The translations under genes and the position numbers were made by a program. This document shows, piece after piece, positions 42,072 through 52,784 of a stretch of 64,000 bases of DNA. Each line of letters starts with the position of its first letter. Position 1 is the stretch's first letter. Origin of the DNA: Calycina herbarum (taxonomy: Eukaryota > Ascomycota > Leotiomycetes > Helotiales > Pezizellaceae); NCBI GenBank assembly GCA_001414485.1, contig LLEY01000148.1:62001-126000 (forward strand). Reading direction: 5' to 3'. The notes beneath the pieces are model-generated. The model worked only from the letters and a program-made list of their open reading frames with translations, did no database searches and was not told the origin of the DNA.

Positions 42072-43297
42072 ATGTCAACTCAGACTACAGTCGATTCTAC
42101 CTCAGCACATCAAAGTGAAAATCCTGCGAGGGCGCTCTACAAACCCGTTGCTGGCGTTCTTTCACCATTGGTACTATCAGCGTCCGAATGTTTCCCTGGT
42201 ATCAGCGAACAGGATATCAAATCCCTGGAGGGTTCGGTTGGTAAGCTGTTCTTCTGGGGGAATGGTTTTGAGAATGGGAAACTGGAGAGAGTTCTCGAAG
42301 AATCCGACGATCTTAATGAAAGCATAACAACTTCCCTCGAAGCTATAGCTAAGGTTTTATTATACAGTAGTTTTTTTCTACTCTTGTCATATTAATGTCA
42401 TACTAACTTGACTCAGAGCTTCTTCCCCGTCTCAACGATGCCGTATCGAGTAGCTCGTTTGGTCATGAGATGAATTTGCAACGAGAAGAATTAGCTGCCT
42501 TACTAGTCTTACTTGAGCAATGCAAGAGAGACTTGGAATTTGACGGCGATGAATACTTGGCGGGATACAACGATGGAAATCACCAATGGGCCCATACGGG
42601 TGGACATGATCCTAAAAATGGCGAAGACTTTGCCAAAGTTACCCTTTCTGAAAATCATAGCTTAGCGATTGGCTCTCTGGGTTCATATATCAATTGCTTA
42701 ATGGACCTTGTACCCTCCATAGATGCCACCTTAAGGTCTCTTCAGAACCCCGCCAACACTGTTAGCAGCGTTCAGCCTTGGAGGGAAGAGAGAGCTAAAG
42801 AGGTTGCAGAAATCAGGGTTTCCGGCAATTTTCAAGCCGGAGATCATAGTATAAGCTTCTTATTTGTCGTCAATGAGTTGCCTACCAATGATCACGCATC
42901 AGATGCGGGATCTGTAATTGCCCGATACATCAATGGACGCTGGCGTCCTCCCCGTGTTACACGAGGATATTTCCAACAAGAACCGGGCTTAGTATACCGC
43001 TGGGCAGATGGTGTTGTATCTGAGGCTCCAAATTATACTTGGAGCTCCAAAGATCTCATACCGGGCATTGCGGACGGGAGGATATATAACGCAGATAAAC
43101 AATGCTTCCCAAGTTACTATAGAGCTACAACATTGTTCTATTGTAATCGGTTTGACCTTTTCTTCTCTACAAAAGGAGATGCCAGTATGTATATAGAAGA
43201 CGACTACCGCCCTCTTACATTTTCTCACGATCGTGGGATCTCGCGCTTAGAACATGCCGGAGAGTGGCCCCATCTAGATGTTCGAGAAGCCGACTAG
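42072..43297 (+). CDS. Fungal protein of unknown function; helical N-terminus and possible propeller-like repeats
   Basis: Exon 1 is 42072..42353 and exon 2 is 42419..43297. The intron is 65 nt with a perfect TACTAAC branch; the acceptor is chosen as ctcagag| to keep phase 0. The product is 386 aa. The N-terminus (ECFPGISEQDIKSLEGSVGK, LEESDDLNESITTSLEAIAK) resembles the short helical domain that opens many fungal NACHT and C2H2 signalling proteins. After residue ~200 come segments with the pattern hydrophobic-strand, then N-G-x-W or bulky-strand: SISFLFVVNELP with ARYINGRWRPPRV, and TLFYCNRFDLFFST with YIEDDYRPLTF. They could be blades of a lectin-like propeller. The frame ends at TAG 43295 while related sequence continues in another frame (next entry), so the gene may be broken by an indel. 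Confidence 0.6.
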
Positions 43298-43659
43298 ACA
43301 TTTACTCCCGAAAAATTACCAGAAACGAGACGAAGAAAACGATAGCAATGAGCACGACAGCGGACATAAAGGGTCAGGTGGGCTCTTACCAATTGCTATT
43401 TCATTGGTAGCCTTTTCCTGTCAGAATCGGGAGAATCTTCATCATGTCCTTGTAGAAGACAAGGTATGGAGAGATGGAAAGTGGCATAGGCATAATAGGA
43501 TAACAGGACGTAAGTATATAACAACTCGTAAGACGGGTTTTGTGCAAAGTATTAATACATAAAACAGGACAACCAGAACGTGGGATTGTTACGACCGTGT
43601 ACCTAGACCCTGAGAATCCGCAGGGTTCAACTTCGGATACACTCTTTGAGCTGGAGTAA
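43278..43659 (+). pseudogene. Probable 3' continuation of the preceding gene in another frame
   Basis: Exon A is 43278..43509 and exon B is 43568..43659, joined by a 58-nt intron (gtaagt ... aaacag), giving 107 codons. It overlaps the end of the preceding frame by 20 bases. SLVAFSCQNRENLHHVLVED and WRDGKWHRHNRITG repeat the strand / W-x-x-G-x-W pattern of the upstream protein. Exon B adds VTTVYLDPENPQGSTSDTLF. The intact splice sites and the repeat similarity suggest one original gene with a frame change at about 43278-43297. A separate small gene starting at the overlapping ATG is less likely. Confidence 0.5.
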
Positions 43660-46406
43660 GGACGTACTGCTTTATTTCGGTAAAAACCCTTTTTGGTGGG
43701 TTCAGTACTGCTCGAGGGTTTATTCTGCTGCACATAGCTCGTCAAAAAGAAACACATTTTTATCTCAGCAAATTTGGTTGAATAAGACAAATGAAGAATT
43801 ATATACAGATTCCAAAGAGCTCCAAACTCAACTTGCTTGCTGCAAAAAGAGATTGTTCACTTGCATCCTTGATTATCATAAGTAAAGAAATAGTAAATTT
43901 CGGATAACGCCGAGCTTAATGTGCTTGCCGAATTATTTACTTGACTACTCAAAGAGTGGGGTGGGTGCGTGGAATGCCCCATCACAACAATAGTATGTCT
44001 AAAAGAGCTCAAAAAAACACTAAAAAAATCTAGAACGAATCTCCAATATTCAATGAATGATTTCAATGCATGATTTCAAGAAATTGTGCCTATTTTAATT
44101 GCTATGTTGAAGCTTTATTTTAAATTTAAGACCATTTTCTAAGGAAATAAAATCCGACGTTTTTTCCAGGAGTGGTACTTCATATCTCTCGAACAGAGCG
44201 CTGGACTCTACAAATATATTATAAACTGAAAAGACTCGTAAATTTCTAGAGAACTATAGATTCACATAGAGGTAAAATTAACAATAAACAATAAACCAAA
44301 CACTGAAACAAACTAGGCTCTGTCAAGTTACTAGCGATAGGAGCTAGGATGGTTGCGGATTACATTGTAGAGACTGAAAATCACTTGATAGTTCTTCATA
44401 AACATACCAGCATGATTTTAAAGAACTCATCAGCCCTGTCTTCATATCTCATCACCCCTTCCCTTTCAAAGGAAAAATTTGGTAGGAAAGTGAAATTAAA
44501 GACGGGTACGAGGAAAAGCGATCTCGAATAAAACGCCTCAATTCTTTTGGAATAACCTCCAGATAGCAATAGATAAACCCCGAATGGACGATCCCAAAAG
44601 GAAATGAGTATGAATACCGCGGGTATAGATGTAAGAAAATATACTGGAGAATGGTCTTTGAATCTAGTCAACTTCGGCGCGCGCGTTTTCCGACAGCAAG
44701 AGATCATGGAAGGGAGTGGATTTGGGGCTCTAGACCGGCGGTCGCGCCTTCCCTTCTCACTTTCAGGTTCTCGTTCTCTACATGACAGGAAGTCTAGGTC
44801 GGGGCAAGAGGGAAGGAGCGACCGCGAGCCTCGTATCGTATCCTGGAGTTGTCGACACAATTGGGTGAAATCGGCAGTCCCGTCCCGGGCCAACCTGATC
44901 TCCAGGACGAGTAAATGGGGAAGGAGCGACCTTGTCCGGGAGAGAGGACGAGGCCAAGACAGAGAAAAAACGACCAAGATAGTGCTATTGGCAGGTCACT
45001 TACAAATAGCTTGCCAAGACTTGTCTACAAGAGACGGAGTAGTGCTATTAGTAGGTCACCTACTAATAGCCACCCTTTATTTTTATTTTCAATCGTCCTC
45101 GTAAGATATAAATCTAGATTCGTGAATGTAACGTTGAACCGAGAGTTGCTTGTTCCAAGTAACCACTTCTGTGTTTACTATGTTTCAAGAGAAACTGCGC
45201 TGCAACATCAAAGTCATCGCTAGTCTTTCCTAAATAAAATCAACCAAATTTCAACTAAAACAATAATTAACTTAATACAGCTGACTGGCGGCTTACTCGA
45301 CGAACGACAGCTTACTCCTAAAGAGTTAGACAGAGTTGGTTTGTAGGGAAACAATTTTGAGGATGTAAAACAAAGCGGGGAAACTGGACCTTGCCAAGTT
45401 ATTGGCAAGCCAGGATGATGGCGATTCGAATTGTGGAGCTTGGAGATCATTTTGATAGGTACAAGTAGAGCAGAGCTCTCGTTAGAAATGAAGTTATCCA
45501 GAAATTTCAAACACGGCAGCAGAGAATTCACTCTCTGGCCTGGAAATAAATCTCTCCGTTCTCACCATCACTTCCTTTTCAACTGTCGCATGCAACTTCT
45601 GGCAGGCGCAAACGGCGGGGCTGACAGACCCCCCACAATTCGTCCTATTGCGGAATAGCGCCAAGCTCAGTCCACCTCTTGTCTTTCGAGCTCTCCTCCG
45701 TCATTCACGAACAAACCTTCCGTCAACGAAGCATACCGCATTGTCCTGCACTCGATTCAAGTTCCGAATCCCCTCATTTAATTATGTGAGTACTGCTAAT
45801 TTTCCTTTCGTTCATTCCTTGTCCGGGAGCATCGAGCACGCGAGCGTCGGTGCAAACTCGAGGTGGGCAGATCGCGGAGCAAGTTGGGCATCCTTGCAGG
45901 TTGATTAATCGCTCATACTCTAGTCGAGCAATTGCACAAGAACCCAGCAAAGAAAGAGGAGAAACCGATGTTTTATTGAGCTCTATTTACCTTCAGTTTC
46001 TTGGAGTAATTATTCTGTTCTTCCTTGTTCAGGCATACCTCGTACAGTTCCCGCTGTCAATTTCGGTTCTCTGATCAGTTGTGGCATGTTTGAGCTCAAA
46101 GGCTAATTGATATCAACAGCAGAACTCAACGAAATTCCTCACTTCAATTGATCTTCGTTCGGTCTTCGATAATATCTTGACAGGTACGGCTTTCCTTCCA
46201 TACCACTTTCCTCGGATTCACCTACACATTTGACCTGAAGAAGCGGGGTCTGGGGTTCTCAGCTATTCGGAACTTTTGTCCACAACCTAGATCCTTACTT
46301 TAGGGACCTAGGTTTGGATTCAATTGAAACTGGTTGAAGTGCTGGCAAAAGTTCTACTTTTCTCAAGAATGAAGATATGCTAACCATCATGCGTCATATA
46401 GTCAAA
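43660..46406. other. Gene-poor 2.7-kb interval containing repeats
   Basis: AT-rich from 43.8 to 44.6 kb. Next comes a GC-richer repeat-bearing block (44.7-45.1 kb, entered separately). After that is sequence that may be the leader of the small gene at 46407, with splice-like motifs such as TTAATTAT|GTGAGTACTGC at 45786. Two long opposing frames (44396-44977 minus, 44604-45104 plus) arise from repeat composition rather than recognisable coding. Confidence 0.45.
44733..45066. repeat. Cluster of inverted and direct short repeats
   Basis: The motif GGTCGCGCCTTCCCTTCTC at 44741 is mirrored as reverse complement in GAGGGAAGGAGCGACCGCGA (44809) and again in GGGGAAGGAGCGACCTTGTC (44918). To the right lie two direct copies of a ~29-bp unit, GTGCTATTGGCAGGTCACTT (44981) and GTGCTATTAGTAGGTCACCT (45042), each followed by ACAAATAGC or ACTAATAGC. 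The first motif shares its core with the 15.5-kb repeats. Confidence 0.6.
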
Positions 46407-46607
46407 ATGGCACCAACCTCTTCCCTCCAAATCCGCGATGCCGTCCACCAATTCGCCAAGCGAGAAAAGAACTGGGCCCAGCGAGAAGTAGGAGTCGTCG
46501 TCGTCTTCTGCATCGTCTTCATCGTCGCAAGCGGCCTCATCGGACTCGCCATCTCTCGCGCAATCTCCCGAAAGCGTCTTCGAAATGCCTCCCGATCTGC
46601 CGTCTAA
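46407..46607 (+). CDS. Small single-pass membrane protein, conserved-looking
   Basis: 66 aa from ATG 46407 (MAPTSSLQIRDAVHQFAKRE). Two earlier in-frame ATGs give a 10-residue extension that looks unlike coding. An amphipathic N-terminal helix with KREKNWAQRE leads into one strong membrane helix (VGVVVVFCIVFIVASGLIGL) and a basic tail (RKRLRNASR). This N-in helix, basic-flanked arrangement recurs in small uncharacterised proteins of Pezizomycotina that I have seen. Function is unknown. Fitness of the frame is supported by GC-rich third positions compared with its AT-rich surroundings. The upstream leader is long and may contain introns. Confidence 0.7.
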   Translation: MAPTSSLQIRDAVHQFAKREKNWAQREVGVVVVFCIVFIVASGLIGLAISRAISRKRLRNASRSAV

Positions 46608-48414
46608 ACAATACATACGATACCCAAAATCACACGCACGAGTGAAATAATTGGCCATGAAGGAATGAAGGGATTTGGCGCTCGCCTTTGTTGTACAAAG
46701 ATACAATTTTTCTGGCGTACATTGGGAGACTTGACCTGACTATCTACGGATGTGGAGGTAGCATGGGAGGAATGGTCGATTGGGACGGATGTGGTGTTGG
46801 GATTGATGTCTTTTGCTTTTTTACTTTAATTCCCCCAAATCGAGCTGGGCATACGTGTCTAGGCTACAGCGCCAAATTATAATGATATAATCCTGGCCAG
46901 CTTGCAAATTCTGGAAGTATGATTCGAAACCCCAGGTATATATTCGTTAATTGTTTCTTTTTTCCGGGCCAGTCTGAAAATTGCAGCTCCGAGTAACCCC
47001 GTCTCGCTACTATCCCCCCCCCTTAACTGTCTATAGACGCACAGACATTTTCACAGCCAAACCACCCTTGCACATGACAGACAGTTAAGCGGGGGGGGGG
47101 GGGATCGGGGTAGTAGCGTTCCTGTCTTTTGTTTCCAAGCACTATCTCTCTCTACAATTTCATATTGACTCCCGTTCCCAGAAACCAGACAAGTCTTTGA
47201 GTTGGATTTGAACCAAGTGACAAAACCTTCCTCTCCCTATCGGCTTCTTAGACGTTTACCCCGACCGTTCTTTTTTGTTCCTTCGCGCCTTCCAAATCAC
47301 ACTTTACACGTCCCAAACAGACCTGCGAGAATTGGGGTTGGTAAGACGCTTTTTAGGCTAGCGCAGCAGAGGTCGATTCTTGACCAGCCATCTTTTTGGG
47401 GGGTTGTGTTAGTGAGGGATGACTTTCAAGGATGAATCGGGGAAGGAGAATGGGAGTGCGTACAGCCTGATGGTTTACATGCTCCGATTGTTGTGGAAAA
47501 TGCTGGGGGGATTGTTGGGGTTACTTCCTTAGATTATTTTGCGTTAGTGTATGGTTGTTTAAATGGTCAACTGGGACTGTTCGTTTTACATCTGAGATTG
47601 CGACTCCATGGACGCCGCATACCACTATGGCAATGAAGGGGAGGAATTGAGTGAGCTGCATCTTTTGTGTTGTGGTAAAAAGCTTCTTCTTTAATTTCTG
47701 TTGTGTGAAGAGGTACAGTATTTGGATGCTTAATTATATATCTTCGAAAATTCCGATTCTTCTCTCCATGAAGCCCCAGACGAAAGTATGAAGTAAGCAC
47801 CTTCCCTCAAAAGTTCATTCATCCACCCTTAACGCCCCTTGGCCATGTCAAATCTTGTTGCTATAGGACAATGGCGTGGGAAGGGGAGGAGGGGTGGAGG
47901 GGTGGTTATCTGATCCTCTGATTATGCGGGGGCTACAGTACTTGGCGGATTCTCGTTATGCAATCTGGTTACTTGCATGCCTTCTTGTCGGTTTCTACAT
48001 TTTCCTTATTGGGATGGCAGGGTCTGGGGGAAGCTAGATGTTGTCGTGTTGTGACGTGGGTTGTGTAATGGATGGTGGGTGACTAGGAGTTGCTGGTAGG
48101 TATTCGAGCTTGATTCTTGGTCACTTGAAGAGTGAAGATTGAAAATAGGTTGTTCGGTTTTGCCCTGGTGTTTTTCCAGACGATCGGTGGTGAAAACGAT
48201 ACGTACCTTGTACTCAAGTGAACATAGTCAGTTGCCCTTGCTGGTACGCAAATACTTGGGCATCGAATGTTTCTTCTCAAGGTCAACCAACACCCGAGAA
48301 GAAAATTATCAAGCAGCAGGTTAGGGATAGACAGCTTCTTATTATAAAAGTTCATGAAATTTATATACAGTAAGCATAAACAAAACTTACAATTGCACCT
48401 CCCCAACCCCATCC
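46608..48414. other. Gene-poor interval
   Basis: Holds the poly-C/poly-G hairpin (entered separately). Small frames at 47202-47435 (+) and 47567-47800 (-) have no coding-like features. Nothing else is supported. Confidence 0.5.
47005..47118. repeat. Inverted repeat with poly-C/poly-G arms
   Basis: The left arm 47005-47032 (CGCTACTAT, then C9, then TTAACTGTCT) pairs with the right arm 47079-47118 (AGACAGTTAAGC, then G13, then ATCGGGGTAGTAGCG) around a ~46-nt loop. The G run at 47091-47103 is the longest homopolymer seen here and is longer than its partner, as slippage would give. It resembles a small foldback element or MITE remnant. Confidence 0.7.
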
Positions 48415-49457
48415 CTAAAACAAAGCACCACCCAGCATCGCACCACCAACCAAACCACCCATAAGTGGCAACCCCATTCCCCCACCATACCCATACCCAG
48501 GCCTTCTCCCATACCCAGGCATTCCTCCATACCCCATACCAGGTCTCATAGCCATCCCACCGACCATTGGAGGACCACCCCATCCATATCCCGTGCCTCC
48601 ATACCCTAAACTTCCAGGATAACCCCCACCATATGCACCACCCCTATTGCTGGGGGGATCGATATAAACCCCCTTGCCCTCCTTATTCTTACCAAGATAT
48701 TGGGGCTGCCCCGTCTCGATAGCTTTCACCATCGCAGCTCTAATAACACGATGTCTTTCGTAGGCAGCTTGTTCTTCGCGGGCGCGTTGTTGACGGGAGG
48801 ATTGGCGCTCGTGGTGGGTTGAGGATGTGAGTTTATCTTTCATTTTCCTTGTATACTTCTTTACACCCGTGGGTTTGTCCTCCCCAGATTGTCGATGTGG
48901 TAATTGATGCTCTGTATCCGAATCTTCACCACTTGTTTCGGCGTTTATATCAGCATTAGATGGTACCTCATGAAGGCTTTCGATTCTTGAACGCTCGGAG
49001 GCAGAGAGGGAGGACATGTATTCATCGTCGTCGTAGGGGTGGTGCCAGATTGGGCGGGGAGGGGAGGCACGGGTGTCGATGAAGAATTGGTGCGAGGTTT
49101 GGGGATCGAATTGCCTTATCCAACCTTGGGGGAGGGAGCGGGCTTCGTCTTCCACTGGGGGATGTTAGGAATTAGTTTCTTCTGTGTGAATTTGAAGCGG
49201 GGGATGGGGGGAGTGAGTAGGGTAAGAACTTGGTGGGAGGAGAAGAAAGGGAATGAATGATGCTTACTGCTTCGACGGGCGGAAGGAGGGATTCCATTGC
49301 GGATTCTTTGGTTGTTTGGGACTTGGAGGTTGGAGGGATTTTGTGCGGGAGCTTGTGATGATGTATTTGTTGATGGAGCGGGATTTTGAGTGTATGGTGG
49401 TGGTGGATCTGATGCTCCAGGAAGGGGAGGATCAGAGGGTGAGGTTGGCATGACCAT
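48415..49457 (-). CDS. WW-domain protein with Gly/Tyr-rich C-terminus
   Basis: Exon 1 is 49457..49268 (ATG 49457) and exon 2 is 49154..48415, with a 113-nt intron (donor gtaagc, acceptor ccccag), giving 309 aa. Exon 1 encodes a Pro-rich disordered stretch (PPPPYTQNPAPSTNTSSQ), including a PPPY motif that WW domains bind. At the start of exon 2 is a WW domain, LPQGWIRQFDPQTSHQFFID with the closing WHHPY (second aromatic and Pro present). After a Ser/acidic linker and a coiled basic helix (REEQAAYERHRVIRAAMVKA), the protein ends in a Gly/Tyr/Met-rich repeat tract (GYGGTGYGWGGPP ... GGALF). Such proteins are widespread in filamentous fungi with no fixed function. The tail may phase-separate or mediate membrane and protein contacts. 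Confidence 0.83.
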
Positions 49458-49660
49458 TTTTGCTGTTGACACTCTTGATTGTCGTTTCGTTTCGTTGTAG
49501 TATGTTTCTTCCGTATTCCTTCTTGAGTGTCTGTTGTTTTGACGCTGATAATATCCAGAACAAACAACGAAATTCGCCTTCGACATAGCTCTTTTCCCCT
49601 CCTGACGTCACTCCCTCTAGTTTCACTAAGGTCTAGCTCAGTTCAGCAGGCCATGTGAAA

Positions 49661-49867
49661 TCATCGTAGCTCCAGTTTTGCAGTTGCCAATGGCCCTGCC
49701 ATTAATACTGTGGTATGAAGTGGTTTCTCATGGGATCTGATGGCGTATAAATCCTCGATTTCTTCATCGGTGGGATGGGTGTGCCGGGGATTCGAGACCG
49801 GAGGATGGCTCGATACACCAACGACGAGGAGCATTGCGCAGAGAAGGGACAGAGTTGAGAGATGCAT
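49661..49867 (-). CDS. Small secreted protein candidate
   Basis: 68 aa from ATG 49867. MHLSTLSLLCAMLLVVGVSS is a clear signal peptide with an expected cut after VSS. The mature ~48 residues are polar and His/Pro-rich (HPPVSNPRHTHPTDEEIEDL). They lack cysteines and end AKLELR. The frame is open for another 49 codons upstream without resembling a leader. Size and signal fit a small secreted or pheromone-like peptide, but no Kex2 repeat array is visible. Moderate confidence, because short ORFs with hydrophobic starts arise by chance. Confidence 0.5.
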   Translation of the reverse strand: MHLSTLSLLCAMLLVVGVSSHPPVSNPRHTHPTDEEIEDLYAIRSHEKPLHTTVLMAGPLATAKLELR

Positions 49868-50807
49868 TTTGAGTAGGTATTGAATCAAAACAAACAGGGC
49901 GAACGAAACGATTGTCGCGAAAGCAATTGACGGGTTTTCAAGGTTAGAAAGAGGAAAAAACGAGGAGGTTGAAAAGGAAGCGCCAGGGACACAAGGAATA
50001 GGAAAACAACTCAATATAACTCACCCAACCAAAGGAGAAGGAATGAAGTACGACCGCAACACTAGTCGCGATTCACTCATCTTTCAACGTCTCCGTGGAC
50101 TCGATAGAAGGAAAATATATCTCTGAGACAGATTTTTGAAGCGCAAAAGCGCCATGAAATGACGATTTCCGGGTCTCGACGCCACTGGTTTTTGCACGTG
50201 GGCTTGGCGACGACGACCTCATTTTCGGTGTGATTTCCGTCTTTTCCAGATCAACAATACATTCGCGCTGGGATGTGGTGTTTGACGGGGAAAAGACAAT
50301 AGAGAGGAGTTCCTCCCTTTTTTCTATCAGGATCTCGGGTAGGAGTGGAGAAGGAGAAAACCGACTAGTCACGAGTAGCTATAAACTCCCTTCGGTTTTA
50401 AAACCTACTTCATTTCAAAGAGATATTACGGCAACAGAAACAGCGCCAGCTAAGGTTTTCAATATATCCCATCGAACTACCAAGGAAGAGGAAAGATCTC
50501 ATCTTCTCCATGATCAAGTACCACTATCCCGTGACAGGGCCCAGTCCTGATCTACCATTTGCTGTTTCCCCTGCAGGTAGAAACAGTTGTTGCATTACAG
50601 TTGTGTGCGACGGGATTTTTTGGTGTTGATGCTGGGTTTTATTGGAGAGCATAGCCACCACTTTCTTTTTCTATTGGCCCCCCAGATAGTTACACAATCT
50701 TATGCCATGTGATCTCGATAACAGTGTTAACTTTTCCTCCTCATTCATCATTCCATACCATAGCCTTATATCCAAAATTTTGTCAAACACTTCACCATAT
50801 CGCGACC
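49868..50807. other. Intergenic with an unassigned minus-strand open frame
   Basis: A 99-codon minus-strand frame (50372-50073) lacks an initial ATG. Its first Met would give a 49-residue Ser-rich peptide (MRSSSPSPRAKTSGVETRKS). No domain. The rest is promoter-type CT-rich sequence before the HET gene. Confidence 0.4.
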
Positions 50808-52784
50808 ATGTCATCTGGAAACGACGATACGACGGTTCCTGAAACCCAACACGATGCCCATGTGCAAGGCTGTACTGAGGCTGATACAGAAGCATCAGAT
50901 CCCACTTCACAAAACCCTCCGCTTTCGACACCAGGCCCTTCACTTTATCGACCACTTCGGGATTCTGAGATCAGATTGCTTAAAATACTTCCCGGGAGCT
51001 GGCACGATCCTGTCAGCTGTGAGATTGTCTATGTATCACTGGACGACAAACCAGACTACGTAGCCTTGTCGTACGCTTGGGGAGATTCGAAAGTCACTCA
51101 TCCTGTAACGGTGGATGGCCAAGAACATTCCATTACAATGAATCTTTTCCACGGCTTGAGGCGCCTTCGATATATGTTGTCCAAAGTGGATGAGAATACC
51201 AATAAAAGTGTCGAAAAGAGATTTGGCAAACATCTTTCCCACGGCTTAAGACGCCTTCGATATATGATTTCCAAAGCGGATGAGAAGACAAATGAGAGTA
51301 GAAAGAAGGTAGAAGGCCTCAACCCCCCGATTACCGAGAAATTTATCCCACCAAAGCTGGAAGACCTCTACCTCTGGGTTGACGCCCTTTGTCTAAACCA
51401 GAATGATGAAGACGAGAAATCCCGACAAATTCCTCGAATGGGGGATATTTTCACTTTTGCGGAGAGGGTCTATTGCTGGCTTGGCGAGAATGAAGATAAT
51501 GAAAATGAAGATATCATTACAGCCATGGCCGCGGCGAATTCTTGCGGCATGAATTATGAGTCTGAACAGCCCCCCCAGTTTTCAGATGATGATCATGCTG
51601 CTATATACCGAGGTGTTAATCGTTTGGCAAAGAGAGCATGGTTCGAAAGGTTCTGGGTAATCCAGGAGGTTGCTCTTCCGACAAAGGTCCCCGTGATTTT
51701 GGCCGGGGGATCGTGGTTGCATATGGAGTTTCTGATTTCTCTTCTTAAATATTTGTATGAAATCGGCGCGGGGAAGAAGGCCTTCTTGGAAATGTCCCAC
51801 TCTAGCTGGAGGAGGCTTGTGTCCTTCTGGAATTTACGTTTTTGGCATCAAGATAGAGAAAGAGATGCGGAGGTTTTCAGTCAAACCCCTTTACGTACTG
51901 CAGCCAAGATGAGTGCTTTGTTGTCTCGAGGTGACCTGGGCATTTTGAAGGCGACGCTTCAACACGATCATATCTATGGGCTTCTAGGTCTTATCAGAGC
52001 GACAGAATTGCCATATCAATTAATGCCAAGGTATGATGATCCATTTGCTCAGGTCTGCCACGAATATGCAAAATATATTGTGGAGCATTCGAATGATCTG
52101 TACATACTCTTTCGGGAAGAGAACAGGCTGCAAGGAGTGCCGTCTTGGGTCCCAGATTTTCGATTCGTATCTACAGGGCAAGGGCTGGTGACCGGAAATC
52201 AACAACGTCTAGCTTCATTCTCTCCTGACGGGAGTAAAATGATTTTATTAGGCTGCGAAGTGTGTCACTGCGAATATATCATTCCTCGAGGTTCAGACAA
52301 TTTCCTTCCCTCGGACGATTGGTTGGTTGCATATATCCGAGCATTCAATAAGTTAGTGTTCCAGATATCAGAAACCCATCATCTTTCGCCCAACGAAATA
52401 CTCAAAAGCTGGTTTCTGTACCGAACTTTAGACAACATACTTGGCATCACAGCCGAAGAAGCTTTGCTTGGTTATAACTTAGTTCTTGTCAGCGGGATGG
52501 TTGACAAGCAAAACAAAACTCTTACCGAAGGTCTGAAATTAGTGTTTTGCTACTCAATTATTGCTACGGCGGAAGGAGACTTGGGGAGTTTGATTCGAGA
52601 GGATTGTGATGCACAGCCTGGTGATATTATCATTGCCTCCAGAGCAGCACCGGTGCCTATTTTACTCCGACCCACAAACCAGGATGGGGAGTATAAATGG
52701 GTTGGGGGGTGTGACTTTGAGGCGTTTCAATACGGGGAAAGACTGTTCGAGAACAGAGTTTTCAAAGAATTTGTAATAGTGTAA
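50808..52784 (+). CDS. HET-domain protein with an internal 30-residue duplication
   Basis: 658 aa, no intron. I start at ATG 50808 (MSSGNDDTTVPETQ), preceded by a purine at -3; the upstream in-frame extension looks non-coding. The HET domain is YVALSYAWGDSKVTHPVTVD (block 1, residue 84), LWVDALCLNQNDEDEKSRQI (block 2, 189) with RVYCWLGEN, and AKRAWFERFWVIQEVALPTK (block 3, about 280). Between blocks 1 and 2 a 90-nt unit is tandemly duplicated (51150-51239 and 51240-51329), giving HGLRRLRYMLSKVDENTNKS then HGLRRLRYMISKADEKTNES. The helical C-terminal region has HDHIYGLLGLIRATELPYQL and VPSWVPDFRF, which are typical of the family. It is expected to act in non-self recognition cell death, though a specific allele system cannot be named. 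Confidence 0.9.
   Translation: MSSGNDDTTVPETQHDAHVQGCTEADTEASDPTSQNPPLSTPGPSLYRPLRDSEIRLLKILPGSWHDPVSCEIVYVSLDDKPDYVALSYAWGDSKVTHPVTVDGQEHSITMNLFHGLRRLRYMLSKVDENTNKSVEKRFGKHLSHGLRRLRYMISKADEKTNESRKKVEGLNPPITEKFIPPKLEDLYLWVDALCLNQNDEDEKSRQIPRMGDIFTFAERVYCWLGENEDNENEDIITAMAAANSCGMNYESEQPPQFSDDDHAAIYRGVNRLAKRAWFERFWVIQEVALPTKVPVILAGGSWLHMEFLISLLKYLYEIGAGKKAFLEMSHSSWRRLVSFWNLRFWHQDRERDAEVFSQTPLRTAAKMSALLSRGDLGILKATLQHDHIYGLLGLIRATELPYQLMPRYDDPFAQVCHEYAKYIVEHSNDLYILFREENRLQGVPSWVPDFRFVSTGQGLVTGNQQRLASFSPDGSKMILLGCEVCHCEYIIPRGSDNFLPSDDWLVAYIRAFNKLVFQISETHHLSPNEILKSWFLYRTLDNILGITAEEALLGYNLVLVSGMVDKQNKTLTEGLKLVFCYSIIATAEGDLGSLIREDCDAQPGDIIIASRAAPVPILLRPTNQDGEYKWVGGCDFEAFQYGERLFENRVFKEFVIV

Noticed and set aside
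44396..45104. Opposing 193- and 166-codon frames
   Set aside because: They lie in the repeat cluster with Arg/Ser-rich random-looking translation; best explained by repeat composition.
46940..46965. GATTCGAAACCCC resembling a tRNA TPsiC arm
   Set aside because: No matching acceptor or anticodon stem in the flanks.
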